From Micromonospora sp. MH99 (GTDB lineage Bacteria; Actinomycetota; Actinomycetes; Mycobacteriales; Micromonosporaceae): a stretch of DNA of 64,000 bases. This document shows, piece by piece, positions 24,635 through 33,113 of the stretch; position 1 is the stretch's first letter; every line of letters begins with the position of its first letter. Both the position numbers and the translations under genes were made by a program. A model generated the notes under the pieces. That model was not told the DNA's origin. It did no database searches and saw nothing but the letters and a program-made list of their open reading frames with translations. The stretch covers positions 62,001 to 126,000 of the forward strand of contig NZ_MUZA01000010.1 in NCBI RefSeq assembly GCF_021442385.1, in the 5' to 3' direction.

Positions 24635-24727
24635 GGGGTCCATCTTTACCCAGTGGGCGCGGCCCATGCCGCCCGGGACCGACTCCCAGGGCCGAACCAC
24701 CCGGGCGGGGCGCGCTACCGTCGCGCC

Positions 24728-25525
24728 ATGCCTGCCGACCCACGCGCCGTGCTGACCCGGCCCGCGCCCGAGCCGGACCTGACGGTGGCGTACGGCGACC
24801 ACCCGGACCAGGTGGCCGACCTGCGCCGCCCGGCCGGGATCGGCCCGGCCCGGCCCCTGGTCGTCGTGGTGCACGGCGGTTTCTGGCGGGCCGAGTACGA
24901 CCGCCGGCACACCGGCCCGCTGGCCGCCGCGCTCGCCGCCGAGGGCTACCCGTTGGCGCAGATCGAATACCGGCGTACGGGGCAGCCGGGCGGCGGCTGG
25001 CCGGGCACGTTCACCGACGCGCTGGCCGGCATCGCGGCCCTGCCGGGGCTGGCCACCGAGGCGCTGCCCGGTCGGGTCAGTGGGGCCGCGCCGATCCTCA
25101 TCGGTCACTCCGCCGGTGGCCACCTGGCGCTGTACGCGGCGGCCACCGCGCCGTCGACGGTGAGCGGGGTGCTCGCCCTGGCCCCGGTGGCCGATCTCGC
25201 GGCGGCGCACCGGCTGGATCTGGACTCGGGTGCGGTGGCGGCGCTGCTCGGCGGCGGCCCACTCGACTTCCCGGACCGGTACGCGGCGGTCGATCCACGA
25301 TCATTGGTACCGATACAAACACGCACGGTAGTCGTACACGGCTCTGCGGACCTGCAGGTGCCGGTGGCGATGAGCCGGGACTTCGTCGCGGCGGCTCGTG
25401 CCGCAGGATCCGATATTTCCCTTGTCGAGCTGCCCGGATGTGAGCATTTCGGGCTGATCGACCCGGAGTCTGCGGCGTGGCCCCGGGTGCTCGCTGTGTT
25501 GCGGTCCCTGCACGATGATCACTAG
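24728..25525 (+). CDS. Alpha/beta hydrolase (BD-FAE / kynurenine formamidase-like)
   Basis: A 265-residue cytoplasmic hydrolase. VVHGGFW forms the oxyanion region, GHSAGGH holds the nucleophilic serine, and VVHGSADLQVPV and CEHFGLIDP carry the expected Asp and His. The layout (HGGFW with GHSAGGHLAL) resembles small carboxylesterases and kynurenine formamidases. No tryptophan-catabolism gene is nearby, so the substrate is open. It is divergent from bpa with about 90 bp between starts. Confidence 0.88.
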   Translation: MPADPRAVLTRPAPEPDLTVAYGDHPDQVADLRRPAGIGPARPLVVVVHGGFWRAEYDRRHTGPLAAALAAEGYPLAQIEYRRTGQPGGGWPGTFTDALAGIAALPGLATEALPGRVSGAAPILIGHSAGGHLALYAAATAPSTVSGVLALAPVADLAAAHRLDLDSGAVAALLGGGPLDFPDRYAAVDPRSLVPIQTRTVVVHGSADLQVPVAMSRDFVAAARAAGSDISLVELPGCEHFGLIDPESAAWPRVLAVLRSLHDDH

Positions 25526-25604
25526 CCATTGACGCAGCGTCGCGGAGCAGGTAGAACGCCGGAGGGGCGATGTTCTGCCCTGCAACGCTCCTGGAAGGAA
25601 CTCG

Positions 25605-26792
25605 GTGTCGCAGATGAATCGCAGGCGGGCGCTCCAACTGTTGGGCGCGCTCGGAACGGCCGGGTTCGCCGCCGCGTGCGGCTCCGACACCGACGGCAAG
25701 CCGGCCGCCGCCAAGAGCCCGATCAGGATCGGTCTGATCGCACCGAAGGCCGGCGGCTTCAAGTCCATCGGTGACGACATCACCAACGGCTTCCAGCTCT
25801 TCCTCGACCTGCACGGCCAGCAACTGGGCGGGCATCCGGTCGAGCTGCTGACCGCCGACGAGGGTGACAACGCCAAGACCGGCAAGGCCGCCGTCGACCA
25901 ACTGCTCAAGCAGAACGTGCTGGCGCTCACCGGCGTGGTCAACTCGGCGGTGATGGTCGGCATCCGCGACACCGTGGAGGAGGCCCGGGTCCCGCTCATC
26001 GGCTCGAACGCCTCGCCGAGCAGCCTGCAGAGCGTCGTCTACATCTGGCGTACCTCGTACGTGCTGGACGAGGCCGGCCGGGCGCTGGGCCGTTACCTGC
26101 GCGACCAGCTACCGCCGAACGGCCGGATCGCGATCATCGTGCCGGAGAACGTGGGCAGCCCGGACGTGGTGCGGGGCTTCCGGCAGGAGTTCGGCACCTC
26201 CGACCCGCGCATCGCCGACCCGGTGACCAACACCAGCCCGACCACGACGCCGGGCAAGGCCACCTACGTGGCCGACATCGAGAAGGCGCTACGCAAGAAG
26301 CCGACCGCCGTCTTCTGCTTCTTCGCCGGCTCGGCCGCCGTGGAGTTCATCAAGCAACTGCGCGACCAGTTCACCGGGCCCGTCTACGCGCCCGGCTTCC
26401 TCACCGAGGGCACCGTGCTGGAGAGCCTGGACCGGGACGCGCTGGGCATCCAGACCGCGCTGAACTACTCGGCCGACCTGAACAACACGTCGAACCGGGT
26501 CTTCGCCTCCGCCTACCGCAAGAAGCACCAGACCACGCCGACCACCTACGCGATGGCGTCGTACGACGCGGCGCAGGTGCTCGACCAGGCGATCCAGCTG
26601 ACCGGCGGGTCGCCCACCCCGCAGCAGGTCAACCTGGCGCTCGGCAAGATCGGCCAGATCGACAGCCCGCGCGGCATCTGGCAGTTCAACCAGCCGCGTA
26701 CCCCGCAGCAGAAGTGGTACCTGCGCGAGGTCCAGCGCGACGGTCAGGTCATGTCGAACGTGCTGATCAACGAGCTGGCCACGCTCGGCTGA
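25605..26792 (+). CDS. Branched-chain amino-acid-type ABC substrate-binding lipoprotein
   Basis: A 395-residue exported protein. The N-terminus has twin arginines (RRRALQLLGALG) followed by the lipobox AAACGS, so export may be by Tat with lipid attachment. The mature part is a type I periplasmic-binding fold of the LivJ/LivK class (IRIGLIAPKAGG, AVVNSAVMVGIRD-like hinge, LIGSNASPS). GTG 25605 follows GGAAGG by six bases. There are no permease or ATPase genes beside it, so it is an orphan receptor or works with a distant transporter. A strong terminator follows. Confidence 0.9.
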   Translation: MSQMNRRRALQLLGALGTAGFAAACGSDTDGKPAAAKSPIRIGLIAPKAGGFKSIGDDITNGFQLFLDLHGQQLGGHPVELLTADEGDNAKTGKAAVDQLLKQNVLALTGVVNSAVMVGIRDTVEEARVPLIGSNASPSSLQSVVYIWRTSYVLDEAGRALGRYLRDQLPPNGRIAIIVPENVGSPDVVRGFRQEFGTSDPRIADPVTNTSPTTTPGKATYVADIEKALRKKPTAVFCFFAGSAAVEFIKQLRDQFTGPVYAPGFLTEGTVLESLDRDALGIQTALNYSADLNNTSNRVFASAYRKKHQTTPTTYAMASYDAAQVLDQAIQLTGGSPTPQQVNLALGKIGQIDSPRGIWQFNQPRTPQQKWYLREVQRDGQVMSNVLINELATLG

Positions 26793-26811
26793 ACGCCCAC
26801 CAGAAGCAACA

Positions 26812-26847
26812 GCAGGGGCCGACCTCCGACGGGAGGCCGGCCCCTGC
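26812..26847. terminator. Bidirectional hairpin between the binding-protein and ddaH genes
   Basis: GCAGGGGCCG-A-CCTCC pairs with GGAGG-C-CGGCCCCTGC with one mismatch around a short loop. The two genes converge here. Confidence 0.85.
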
Positions 26848-26867
26848 CGTACGCGGCAGTGTTCGGG

Positions 26868-27698
26868 TCAGTGCCGCAGTTCGGCGATGCAGCACTTCAC
26901 GCTGCCGCCGCCCTTCTTCAGCTCGGCCAAATCGACCGGCACCGGGTTGTAGCCGGCGGCCTTGAGCTTCCCGGCCAGCCGGGTGGCCTCGCTGTTGAGC
27001 ACCACGTTCGCGCCGTCGCTGACCAGGTTCAGTCCGAAGGCCATCGCGTCCTCGTCGTCGGCGATCACCGCGTCCGGGAAGAGCTGGGTGAGCACCCGCT
27101 GACTGGCCGCGGAGAACGCGCCCGGGAAGTAGACGACGTTCGTGTCGTCGAGAGCGGCGAGCGCCACGTCCAGGTGGTAGAAGCGGGGGTCGATCAGGCG
27201 CAGCGACACGACCGGCCGGCCCAGCGCCTCCTGCGCCTCGGCGTGCGCCGGGATCTCGGTGCGGAAACCGTGCCCGGCCAGGATGAGCCCGCCGTGCGCC
27301 TCCGGCACGTACGCGAAGTCACCCTCACCCTCGTTGGTCTCGCTCGGCGCGACGAACCGCCAGCCCTGCTCCTCGTAGAACGCGTGGTGCGCGGCGGCCT
27401 CGCCGGCCCGCTGCTCGTGCTTGAACCGTGCCCCGTAGACGCTGCCGTCGACCACGAAGGCGCCGTTGGCGGCGTACACCATGTCGGGCAGGCCGGGCTC
27501 CGGCGTGAGCAGGTGCACCTCGTGGCCGAGGCCGACCAGCGTCTCGCGCAGGCGGTCCCACTGTTTGACGGCCAGTTCCCGGTCCACGGGGGTGGTCACG
27601 TCCATCCACGGATTGATCGCGTACTCGACCGCGAAGTGCTCGGGCGAGCACAAGAGATATGTCCGCTTTCGCGAGACTCGCTGCTGGTTCACGGTCAC
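26868..27698 (-). CDS. ddaH: Dimethylarginine dimethylaminohydrolase-like amidinohydrolase
   Basis: About 276 residues of the guanidino-modifying superfamily. Conserved parts are LLCSPEHFAVEYAINPWM, MVYAANGAFVVDG, EGEGDFAYVP, the catalytic His in RFYHLDVALAAL, and the C-terminal nucleophile in GGGSVKCCIAEL. Bacterial members convert methylarginines or arginine to citrulline. It is divergently paired with an Lrp/AsnC regulator, a common arrangement for amino-acid catabolism. The start is uncertain: GTG 27698 or 27692; the frame is open to 27740. Exact substrate is inference. Confidence 0.88.
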   Translation of the reverse strand: MTVNQQRVSRKRTYLLCSPEHFAVEYAINPWMDVTTPVDRELAVKQWDRLRETLVGLGHEVHLLTPEPGLPDMVYAANGAFVVDGSVYGARFKHEQRAGEAAAHHAFYEEQGWRFVAPSETNEGEGDFAYVPEAHGGLILAGHGFRTEIPAHAEAQEALGRPVVSLRLIDPRFYHLDVALAALDDTNVVYFPGAFSAASQRVLTQLFPDAVIADDEDAMAFGLNLVSDGANVVLNSEATRLAGKLKAAGYNPVPVDLAELKKGGGSVKCCIAELRH

Positions 27699-27760
27699 CA
27701 AGAGTAGGTACCGTTGAACTTTGGTAACAGCCACAACCATTGCTTCCCAGAGGCGGAACG

Positions 27761-28222
27761 TTGCAGATAGACGCCGTTGACCAGCGGATCATTGCGTTGC
27801 TCGTCGCTGACGCTCGCGCGTCGTACGCCGACATCGGCACCCGGGTGTCACTCTCCGCCCCCGCGGTCAAGCGCCGGGTGGACCGACTGCGCGCCACGGG
27901 GGTGATCAGGGGATTCACCGCCGTCGTGGACCCGGCGGCCGTCGGCTGGACCACCGAGGCGTTCGTCGAGCTGTTCTGCGCCGGCCGGACCACCCCGGCG
28001 CAGATCGGCGTGGCCGTCCGCCGGCACCCGGAGGTGGTCGGCGCGTACACCGTCTCCGGCGAGGCGGACGCGCTGGTGCACCTGCGGGCCGCCGACATCG
28101 CCCACCTGGAGACGGCGCTGGAACGGCTGCGCGCCGAATCGTTCGTGACGTCCACCCGCAGCACCATCGTGCTGTCCCGGCTGGTCGAGTCCCCCGGCGT
28201 CGGGCCGTCCACCGGGGCTTGA
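27761..28222 (+). CDS. Lrp/AsnC family transcriptional regulator
   Basis: About 153 residues with the N-terminal AsnC-type helix-turn-helix (DAVDQRIIALLVADARASYADIG and LSAPAVKRRVDRLRATGVI are consecutive blocks) and the C-terminal RAM ligand-binding domain (VVGAYTVSGEADALVHL). Such proteins bind amino acids and often control the divergent gene, here ddaH. The TTG at 27761 is preferred, with AGAGGCGGAA upstream; TTG 27740 is possible. The intergenic region contains TACC-N10-GGTA, a weak dyad that could be a binding site. Confidence 0.9.
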   Translation: MQIDAVDQRIIALLVADARASYADIGTRVSLSAPAVKRRVDRLRATGVIRGFTAVVDPAAVGWTTEAFVELFCAGRTTPAQIGVAVRRHPEVVGAYTVSGEADALVHLRAADIAHLETALERLRAESFVTSTRSTIVLSRLVESPGVGPSTGA

Positions 28223-28282
28223 CCTCAAGCGCGGTTCAGGTGTTGGACTCGTGGCGGCCTGGCACGACACGAGGGGGACTCC

Positions 28283-29239
28283 ATGCGGGCGATCTGGTTA
28301 CGTGAATTCGGCGGTCCCGAGGTGCTGACGCCCGGGCCGGCGCCCGACCCGACACCCGGCCCCGGCCAGGTGCTGATCGACGTCGCGCACGCGAACATCA
28401 CCTTCATCGAGACGCAGCTACGCTCCGGTCGACCCGGGCCGTACCAGGTCACCCCACCGCTGATCCCCGGCAACGGCGTCGGTGGGGTGATCGCCGCCGT
28501 CGGGCCGGACGTCGACCCGGCGCCGACCGGGCGCCGGGTCGTCAGCGCCACCGGTGGCTCCGGCGGGCACGCCGAACGGGCGGTGGTGGACGCGTCCGCG
28601 CCCTTCGAGGTGCCGGCCGGGCTGGCGCTCGACGACGCGGTGGCCCTGCTGGCCGACGGACGGACCGCCACCCTGCTGGTCGAGGCGGCCGGCGTCCAAC
28701 CCGGCGACCGGGTGCTGGTGGAGGCGGCGGCGGGCGGCGTGGGCAGCCTGCTCGTGCAGCTCGCGGCGCGCGCCGGCGCACGGGTGATCGGTGTGGCCGG
28801 CGGCGCACGCAAGGTGGACCTGCTGCCCGGCCTCGGCGCCGACCTGGCGGTCGACTACCGCCTGCCGGGCTGGGCCGACCAGGTCCGGCAGGCGGTGGGT
28901 GGAGTCGACGTGGTGTTCGACGGCGTCGGCGGGCCGACCGCCCGGACGGCGTTCGAACTGCTGAACCCGGGTGGCCGGATGGTCAGCTTCGGGTTGGCCA
29001 GCGGTGCGTGGTCGCCGGTCTCGGCCAAGGACGCCGCAGCCCGCCAGATCACGCTGGTCCGCACCGACGTGCCGCCCGCACGCATGCGGGCGTACACCGA
29101 TCAGGCGCTCGCGGACGCGGCGGCCGGCCAGCTCCGGCCGCTGATCGGCCAGCGCTTTCCGCTGGAACGCGCCGCCGACGCGCACGCCGCCATCGAGGCG
29201 CGCGCGACGGTCGGCAAGACCCTGCTGGACGTGCTCTAG
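28283..29239 (+). CDS. Zinc-independent quinone oxidoreductase (medium-chain dehydrogenase)
   Basis: A 318-residue MDR enzyme of the quinone oxidoreductase class. The N-terminal GroES-like part begins MRAIWLREFGGPEVL and lacks zinc ligands. The Rossmann motif is VEAAAGGVGSLLVQLAA, which binds NADPH, and VFDGVGGPTARTAFELLNPGGRMVSFG spans the cofactor site (two adjacent blocks). It probably reduces quinones or enones. The stop overlaps the convergent stop of the next gene (CTAG). Confidence 0.92.
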   Translation: MRAIWLREFGGPEVLTPGPAPDPTPGPGQVLIDVAHANITFIETQLRSGRPGPYQVTPPLIPGNGVGGVIAAVGPDVDPAPTGRRVVSATGGSGGHAERAVVDASAPFEVPAGLALDDAVALLADGRTATLLVEAAGVQPGDRVLVEAAAGGVGSLLVQLAARAGARVIGVAGGARKVDLLPGLGADLAVDYRLPGWADQVRQAVGGVDVVFDGVGGPTARTAFELLNPGGRMVSFGLASGAWSPVSAKDAAARQITLVRTDVPPARMRAYTDQALADAAAGQLRPLIGQRFPLERAADAHAAIEARATVGKTLLDVL

Positions 29240-30339
29240 AGGTACATGCCGGTGCGGTGCTCCGACTCGTCGCGCCGGACCGGCTTGTCGCCCTCACCGA
29301 AGAACCGCTTGCCACCGAACTCGCCGTGCAGGCGGTCGTCCAGCTCGTCGGCGAGGCCGGTCATCACCTGCACCGCCAGCATGAGGTGGGTGGCCTGGAA
29401 GTTGCGGCCGAAGACCGGGATGGACGCCCAGACCGTGTCGTCGGCGCAGTAGAGGCGACCGATCGGCATCCGGTTGGTCAGCTCCGACAGCTTGACGTAG
29501 AGCCGTTCGGTCGGCTCGACCTCCGTGAGCACCGGCGAGAAGACGTCCACCAGGGATGGATCGTCCCGCACCCGCACGAAGACCATCGCCGAGCCGGCCC
29601 GGATGGTGATGTCGCCGTCCGAGTCGATCTGCAACCGCTCGGCGTCGGACTTCAGCATCGTCGACACGACGGTACGGACGCGGTCCGCCAGATCGAGCAC
29701 GTCGTCCCGCTCGACCTGCGCGGCGGCCGCCTCGGCCAACGCCTCCTGGAGGTCACCCTCGACGTCGGCGTCCGGCCCGAACTCGCTGCGCGCGGTGCCC
29801 AGCGGCCCCACAGTCAACGGCTCACCCTCGGCGTCGTGCACCAGGTAGACGAGGAAGGCCGGGTGCGGGGCGCCGTACACGTCGCGCAGCGTGCGGGACA
29901 GCAGCGGGGCGATCCGACCGGCCTCCGCCGTCGTACCGTCCAGCCCGAACGAGCCGCCGGAGCCGGCCACCACCCCGGGCGGGGACCAGCCCAGCGCCAC
30001 CATGTCCGCCACCGCGGCACGGTCCAGCCGGAAGCCCTGCGGCAGGGCGGCGTTGCCGACGGCCCGAGCGGAGAGCCCGCCGTCGCCGGTCACGTCGACG
30101 CTGATCGAGTAGACGGCGTCCCCCGTACCGGAGGCGGTGGGGTCGAGGGTCAGTTCGAGGTGCGCGCCGGCGGGCAACTCCCGCAGCCGCACGGCGAGCA
30201 TCCGGGCGAACTCCCGCCACGCCTCCGTCACCTTGGCGCGCAGGTCGGTGGTGCTGGGCTCGTCGAGCAGGATCGACTCCGCCGGCTCGGATGTGCCGTC
30301 GGGCTCACCGTCCGGCGCCGAGGGGTGGTCAGCCGTCAT
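29236..30339 (-). CDS. T3SS/YbjN-type peptide-binding chaperone (TY-Chap) protein ending in TGMYL
   Basis: A 367-residue soluble protein. The C-terminal half (RVRTVVSTMLKSDAERLQID, then GDITIRAGSAMVFVRV and ATHLMLAVQVMTGLADELDD) has the CesT/YbjN-like chaperone layout assigned to TY-Chap proteins of actinobacteria. The N-terminal half is a second, related-looking alpha/beta region after an acidic leader. The last residues are EHRTGMYL, very like the EGHNTGQYL end of Bpa encoded 5 kb away. That tail is the proteasome-docking motif in Bpa, so an interaction is possible but unproven. Function unknown. Confidence 0.75.
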   Translation of the reverse strand: MTADHPSAPDGEPDGTSEPAESILLDEPSTTDLRAKVTEAWREFARMLAVRLRELPAGAHLELTLDPTASGTGDAVYSISVDVTGDGGLSARAVGNAALPQGFRLDRAAVADMVALGWSPPGVVAGSGGSFGLDGTTAEAGRIAPLLSRTLRDVYGAPHPAFLVYLVHDAEGEPLTVGPLGTARSEFGPDADVEGDLQEALAEAAAAQVERDDVLDLADRVRTVVSTMLKSDAERLQIDSDGDITIRAGSAMVFVRVRDDPSLVDVFSPVLTEVEPTERLYVKLSELTNRMPIGRLYCADDTVWASIPVFGRNFQATHLMLAVQVMTGLADELDDRLHGEFGGKRFFGEGDKPVRRDESEHRTGMYL

Positions 30340-30469
30340 GATCGCCTCCGTCCGTCCCGATCACCCTACCCACGCCGTCCGGGCGTCGAATCAGCCCGGA
30401 CCGGGATCGGACACCACAGTCCTCGCGTCGTGGAGACGGCCTGGTCGCGGGGGCGCGGCGACGGGCGGG

Positions 30470-30733
30470 TCAGGAGGTGGGGTCGTCGGGATCGGCGCCC
30501 AACCGGACCGGCCAGTCGGCCGCGAGAGCGCTGAGCCGGGCCGCGGCGTCCGCCGGGTCGGCACCCCTGCCGACAGCCAGTCCGAGCAGGTACGCGGTGA
30601 CCGGCGCCCCCGGCCGCAACACCTGGTGGGCGACATCGCGGGCCAGGTCCAGCACCGCCGACACGGGCACCTCGGTCGGGTCCAGACCCACCTCGGCACA
30701 GGCTGCCGTGACCCAGTCGTCCAGCACCGTCAT
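30470..30733 (-). CDS. DUF6457 domain protein downstream of mobA
   Basis: An 87-residue helical protein beginning MTVLDDWVTAACAEVGLDP and containing VLDLARDVAHQVLRPGAPVTAYL split over one helical hairpin. DUF6457 proteins are small and regularly encoded next to molybdenum-cofactor genes, sometimes fused to MobA. The ATG overlaps the mobA stop (30730-30733), so they are translationally coupled. A role as MobA partner is inferred from context only. Confidence 0.8.
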   Translation of the reverse strand: MTVLDDWVTAACAEVGLDPTEVPVSAVLDLARDVAHQVLRPGAPVTAYLLGLAVGRGADPADAAARLSALAADWPVRLGADPDDPTS

Positions 30734-31332
30734 CGCACCCACTCCTCCGCCCGGCGTACGTCCTCGTCAGTGTCGCAGTCGAACCAGGGCGGCGGACCGT
30801 CACCGGCCCACGGCACCTCCCCGACGGCGAGACCGGCCAGCAGCGCCCGTACCGGAGCACCCGCCAGGTTGCCGCCCCGCTCGGCGGCCAGCCGGGCCAG
30901 CCCAGCCCGCAGCGCGGCGACACGCCACACCCCGCAGAGCGACTGCCGCCGGCCGTCCGCATCGACGAAGCACACCCCCTCGACCGATCGCTCCCGGTCG
31001 AGGTGGGTCAGCAGGTCGCCGATCGCGGTACGGGTGAGCAGTGGGAGGTCGGCGGCGAGCAGCGCGACAAGCGTCGTGTCGGGATCGAGCAGTGCCAGCC
31101 CCGCCGCCGTCGCGGCGACCGGCCCGCCGCCGGGCGGGTCCTCCCGGGTGACCCGCACCCCGTCCGCGACACCGTTACCCGGACCGACCAGCACGCGCGG
31201 CGCGGCATCGTCGACGGCGGCCAGCACCCGGTCACGCATCGACAGGCCACCGACCGGAAGGGCGGGCTTGTCCACCCCGCCCATCCGCCGGGCGGCCCCA
31301 CCCGCGAGCACCACTGCGGCGTACGTCCCCAC
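30730..31332 (-). CDS. mobA: Molybdenum cofactor guanylyltransferase MobA
   Basis: A 200-residue nucleotidyltransferase. The N-terminal signature AAVVLAGGAARRMGGVDKPAL binds GTP, and LVALLAADLPLLTR contains the metal-binding Asp. It attaches GMP to molybdopterin to make the bis-MGD-type cofactor needed by formate dehydrogenase and relatives. GTG 31332 opens the canonical start VGTYAAVVLAGG. It is divergent from fdhD about 105 bp away, consistent with shared use for a formate dehydrogenase. It forms an operon with DUF6457. Confidence 0.92.
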   Translation of the reverse strand: MGTYAAVVLAGGAARRMGGVDKPALPVGGLSMRDRVLAAVDDAAPRVLVGPGNGVADGVRVTREDPPGGGPVAATAAGLALLDPDTTLVALLAADLPLLTRTAIGDLLTHLDRERSVEGVCFVDADGRRQSLCGVWRVAALRAGLARLAAERGGNLAGAPVRALLAGLAVGEVPWAGDGPPPWFDCDTDEDVRRAEEWVR

Positions 31333-31437
31333 CCGGTCACGGTAGCCGGGCCGGATGCCCGGTGGCGGCGTGCGCTGCCGGGTGCCTGGTGACCGGCGGC
31401 CGTGCGGGTGTGCCGGGCCGGGGTGCAGGATGGCGGG

Positions 31438-32304
31438 ATGGGACGGGCGACTGACCGACGGGGCGTACTGCGGATCGACCTGAACGCGGGGGCCGACGGG
31501 CGCTCGGCCGTCCGACGGCCGGACACCCTGGCCGTGGAGGAGCCGCTGGAGATCCGGGTCGGTGCGGCGGGCCCGGGCCGGCGAAAGCCGCTCGCCGTCA
31601 CCATGCGCACCCCCGGCGACGACCTGGACCTGGCGATCGGGTTCCTGCTGACCGAGGGGCTGATCCGGTCCACCGACGATGTGCTGACCGCCCAGCTCTG
31701 CGCCGGCGCGGAGACGCCGAACACGTACAACGTGGTGGACGTGGTGCTCGCCCCCGGCGTGCCGGAACCCACCACCGATCCGTCCCGGAACTTCTACACG
31801 ACCAGTTCCTGCGGTGTGTGCGGCAAGGCGAGCATCGACGCGATCCGGACGCGGTCGCTGTTCGACGTCACGGCGGACCCGCTCACCGTGCCGGCGGCGC
31901 TCCTCGCCGAACTGCCCGACCGGTTGCGTGCCGCCCAGCGCGGGTTCGACCGCACCGGCGGGTTGCACGCGGCGGGCCTGTTCAGCCCGGCCGGGGAGCT
32001 GGTGGTGCTCCGCGAGGACGTGGGCCGGCACAACGCCGTGGACAAGGTGATCGGCTGGGCCGTGCGGGAACGCCGGCTGCCGTTGACCGGGCACCTGCTG
32101 CTGGTGTCCGGCCGGGCCAGCTTCGAGCTGACCCAGAAGGCGTGGATGGCGGGCCTGCCGCTGCTGGCCGCGGTGTCCGCGCCGAGCACCCTCGCCGTCG
32201 AGCTGGCCGAGGAGGCGGGCATGACGCTTGTCGGCTTCCTGCGCGGCCCGACCATGAACGTCTACGCCGGCCCGCAGAGGATCACGGTCGATCAGCCGGC
32301 CTGA
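31438..32304 (+). CDS. fdhD: Formate dehydrogenase accessory sulfurtransferase FdhD
   Basis: A 288-residue protein that transfers sulfur from a cysteine desulfurase to the molybdenum cofactor of formate dehydrogenase. Conserved blocks are [28 protein letters not shown], the redox motif [12 protein letters not shown] with both cysteines, [17 protein letters not shown] and [13 protein letters not shown]. No formate dehydrogenase gene lies in the window. It is divergent from mobA. Confidence 0.95.
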   Translation: MGRATDRRGVLRIDLNAGADGRSAVRRPDTLAVEEPLEIRVGAAGPGRRKPLAVTMRTPGDDLDLAIGFLLTEGLIRSTDDVLTAQLCAGAETPNTYNVVDVVLAPGVPEPTTDPSRNFYTTSSCGVCGKASIDAIRTRSLFDVTADPLTVPAALLAELPDRLRAAQRGFDRTGGLHAAGLFSPAGELVVLREDVGRHNAVDKVIGWAVRERRLPLTGHLLLVSGRASFELTQKAWMAGLPLLAAVSAPSTLAVELAEEAGMTLVGFLRGPTMNVYAGPQRITVDQPA

Positions 32305-32389
32305 ACCTCAGCGGCCGGTTCGACCAGGTCCAGCCCTGGTCGCCGGGCCGACCCCCGAGGTGGCCATGGATCCCGCGTCGAGGTGCGGG

Positions 32390-32626
32390 CTACCGGGCCT
32401 GGGCCCAGCCGATGAAACGTTCAGTCAGGCCAGCCGGTGGCGTGCCACCGTGCAGCTCGGTGAGGTGTTCGGTCGCCTCGGCCTGTAGCGCCGTCAGGTG
32501 CTCGATCAACTCGTCACGGCGACCGCGGTACTGACCGAGCAGGCGCAGTTTCGCGGCCGAGCAGGGCCAAGCGATCCCGCAGGTGCGGCAGCGCCACGTC
32601 GGCTTGAGCAACTGGTGTTCGGTCAT
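32390..32626 (-). CDS. Small zinc-ribbon-like protein (partner of the Scr1 locus)
   Basis: A 78-residue protein with the cysteine cluster WRCRTCGIAWPC (CxxC plus a third Cys) and a helical part ending GLTERFIGWAQAR. It is collinear with the first 78 residues of the zinc-ribbon/flavin-reductase protein at 2137-2910. Such small actinomycete proteins are easily misnamed flavin reductase because of fusions like that one. It is translated with the gene upstream (ATGA overlap at 32623-32626). Metal binding and function are inference. Confidence 0.75.
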   Translation of the reverse strand: MTEHQLLKPTWRCRTCGIAWPCSAAKLRLLGQYRGRRDELIEHLTALQAEATEHLTELHGGTPPAGLTERFIGWAQAR

Positions 32627-32916
32627 CTGACAGCCCGCACCGGGTCACGCCGAGTCGCCTGGCGGCTGGTCGGCCCGAACCTCAGCAGGCCGACCCCTTC
32701 GCGGAGCACGAACAGCTCCCGCTTGGCCCGTGCCTCGCCGTTGGGTCCCAGCTCGTACGCCTCGATCCAGGTCCAGCCGTGGTAGGTGTGGCGGTCGGTG
32801 AGTTCGCGGATGACCCGGACCCTGATCGGCCGGACGAACTGCGGGCTCGCGGCGCGGGTCAGGCGAACAAGGTCGCCGGCCTTGAGCGGTGGCGGGTTCG
32901 TGGGTTTGGGCGGCAT
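32623..32916 (-). CDS. Hypothetical protein of the Scr1 locus, SH3-like
   Basis: A 97-residue basic protein. A Pro-rich start (MPPKPTNPPPLKAGDLVRL) leads into a strand-rich region (RVRVIRELTDRHTYHGWTW, then EAYELGPNGEARAKRELFVL) that resembles a small beta barrel of KOW/SH3 type. I do not recognise a named family. The ATG at 32916 has GAGGAGGG five bases before it. It is divergent from the second Scr1 gene and coupled to the zinc-ribbon gene. The corresponding place in the first Scr1 locus lacks an obvious homologue. Confidence 0.7.
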   Translation of the reverse strand: MPPKPTNPPPLKAGDLVRLTRAASPQFVRPIRVRVIRELTDRHTYHGWTWIEAYELGPNGEARAKRELFVLREGVGLLRFGPTSRQATRRDPVRAVR

Positions 32917-33061
32917 GGTCCCCCTCCTCGTTGGGAGGGGCCGCCCCGGAGTGCTCGCCTGCGGGCCGGCCCCGACACGAACGCGACCGCCGGGTCTTGG
33001 GGGGTCCCTGCCGGCCGCGCCGTTCGAAAGGAACACTTCCAAGGGTTGTCAGCCGAATACA

Positions 33062-33069
33062 CTGCGTAG
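33062..33069. promoter_or_regulatory. CTGCGTAG motif upstream of the second Scr1 gene
   Basis: Same 8-mer as at 1709-1716. It lies in the 197-bp divergent gap, in an AT-richer promoter-like stretch that contains TTGTCA at about 33047. Confidence 0.35.
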
Positions 33070-33113
33070 CAATATCTCCTGTGGACGTCTGGGACGTACG
33101 GGAGGGGTCGCGG

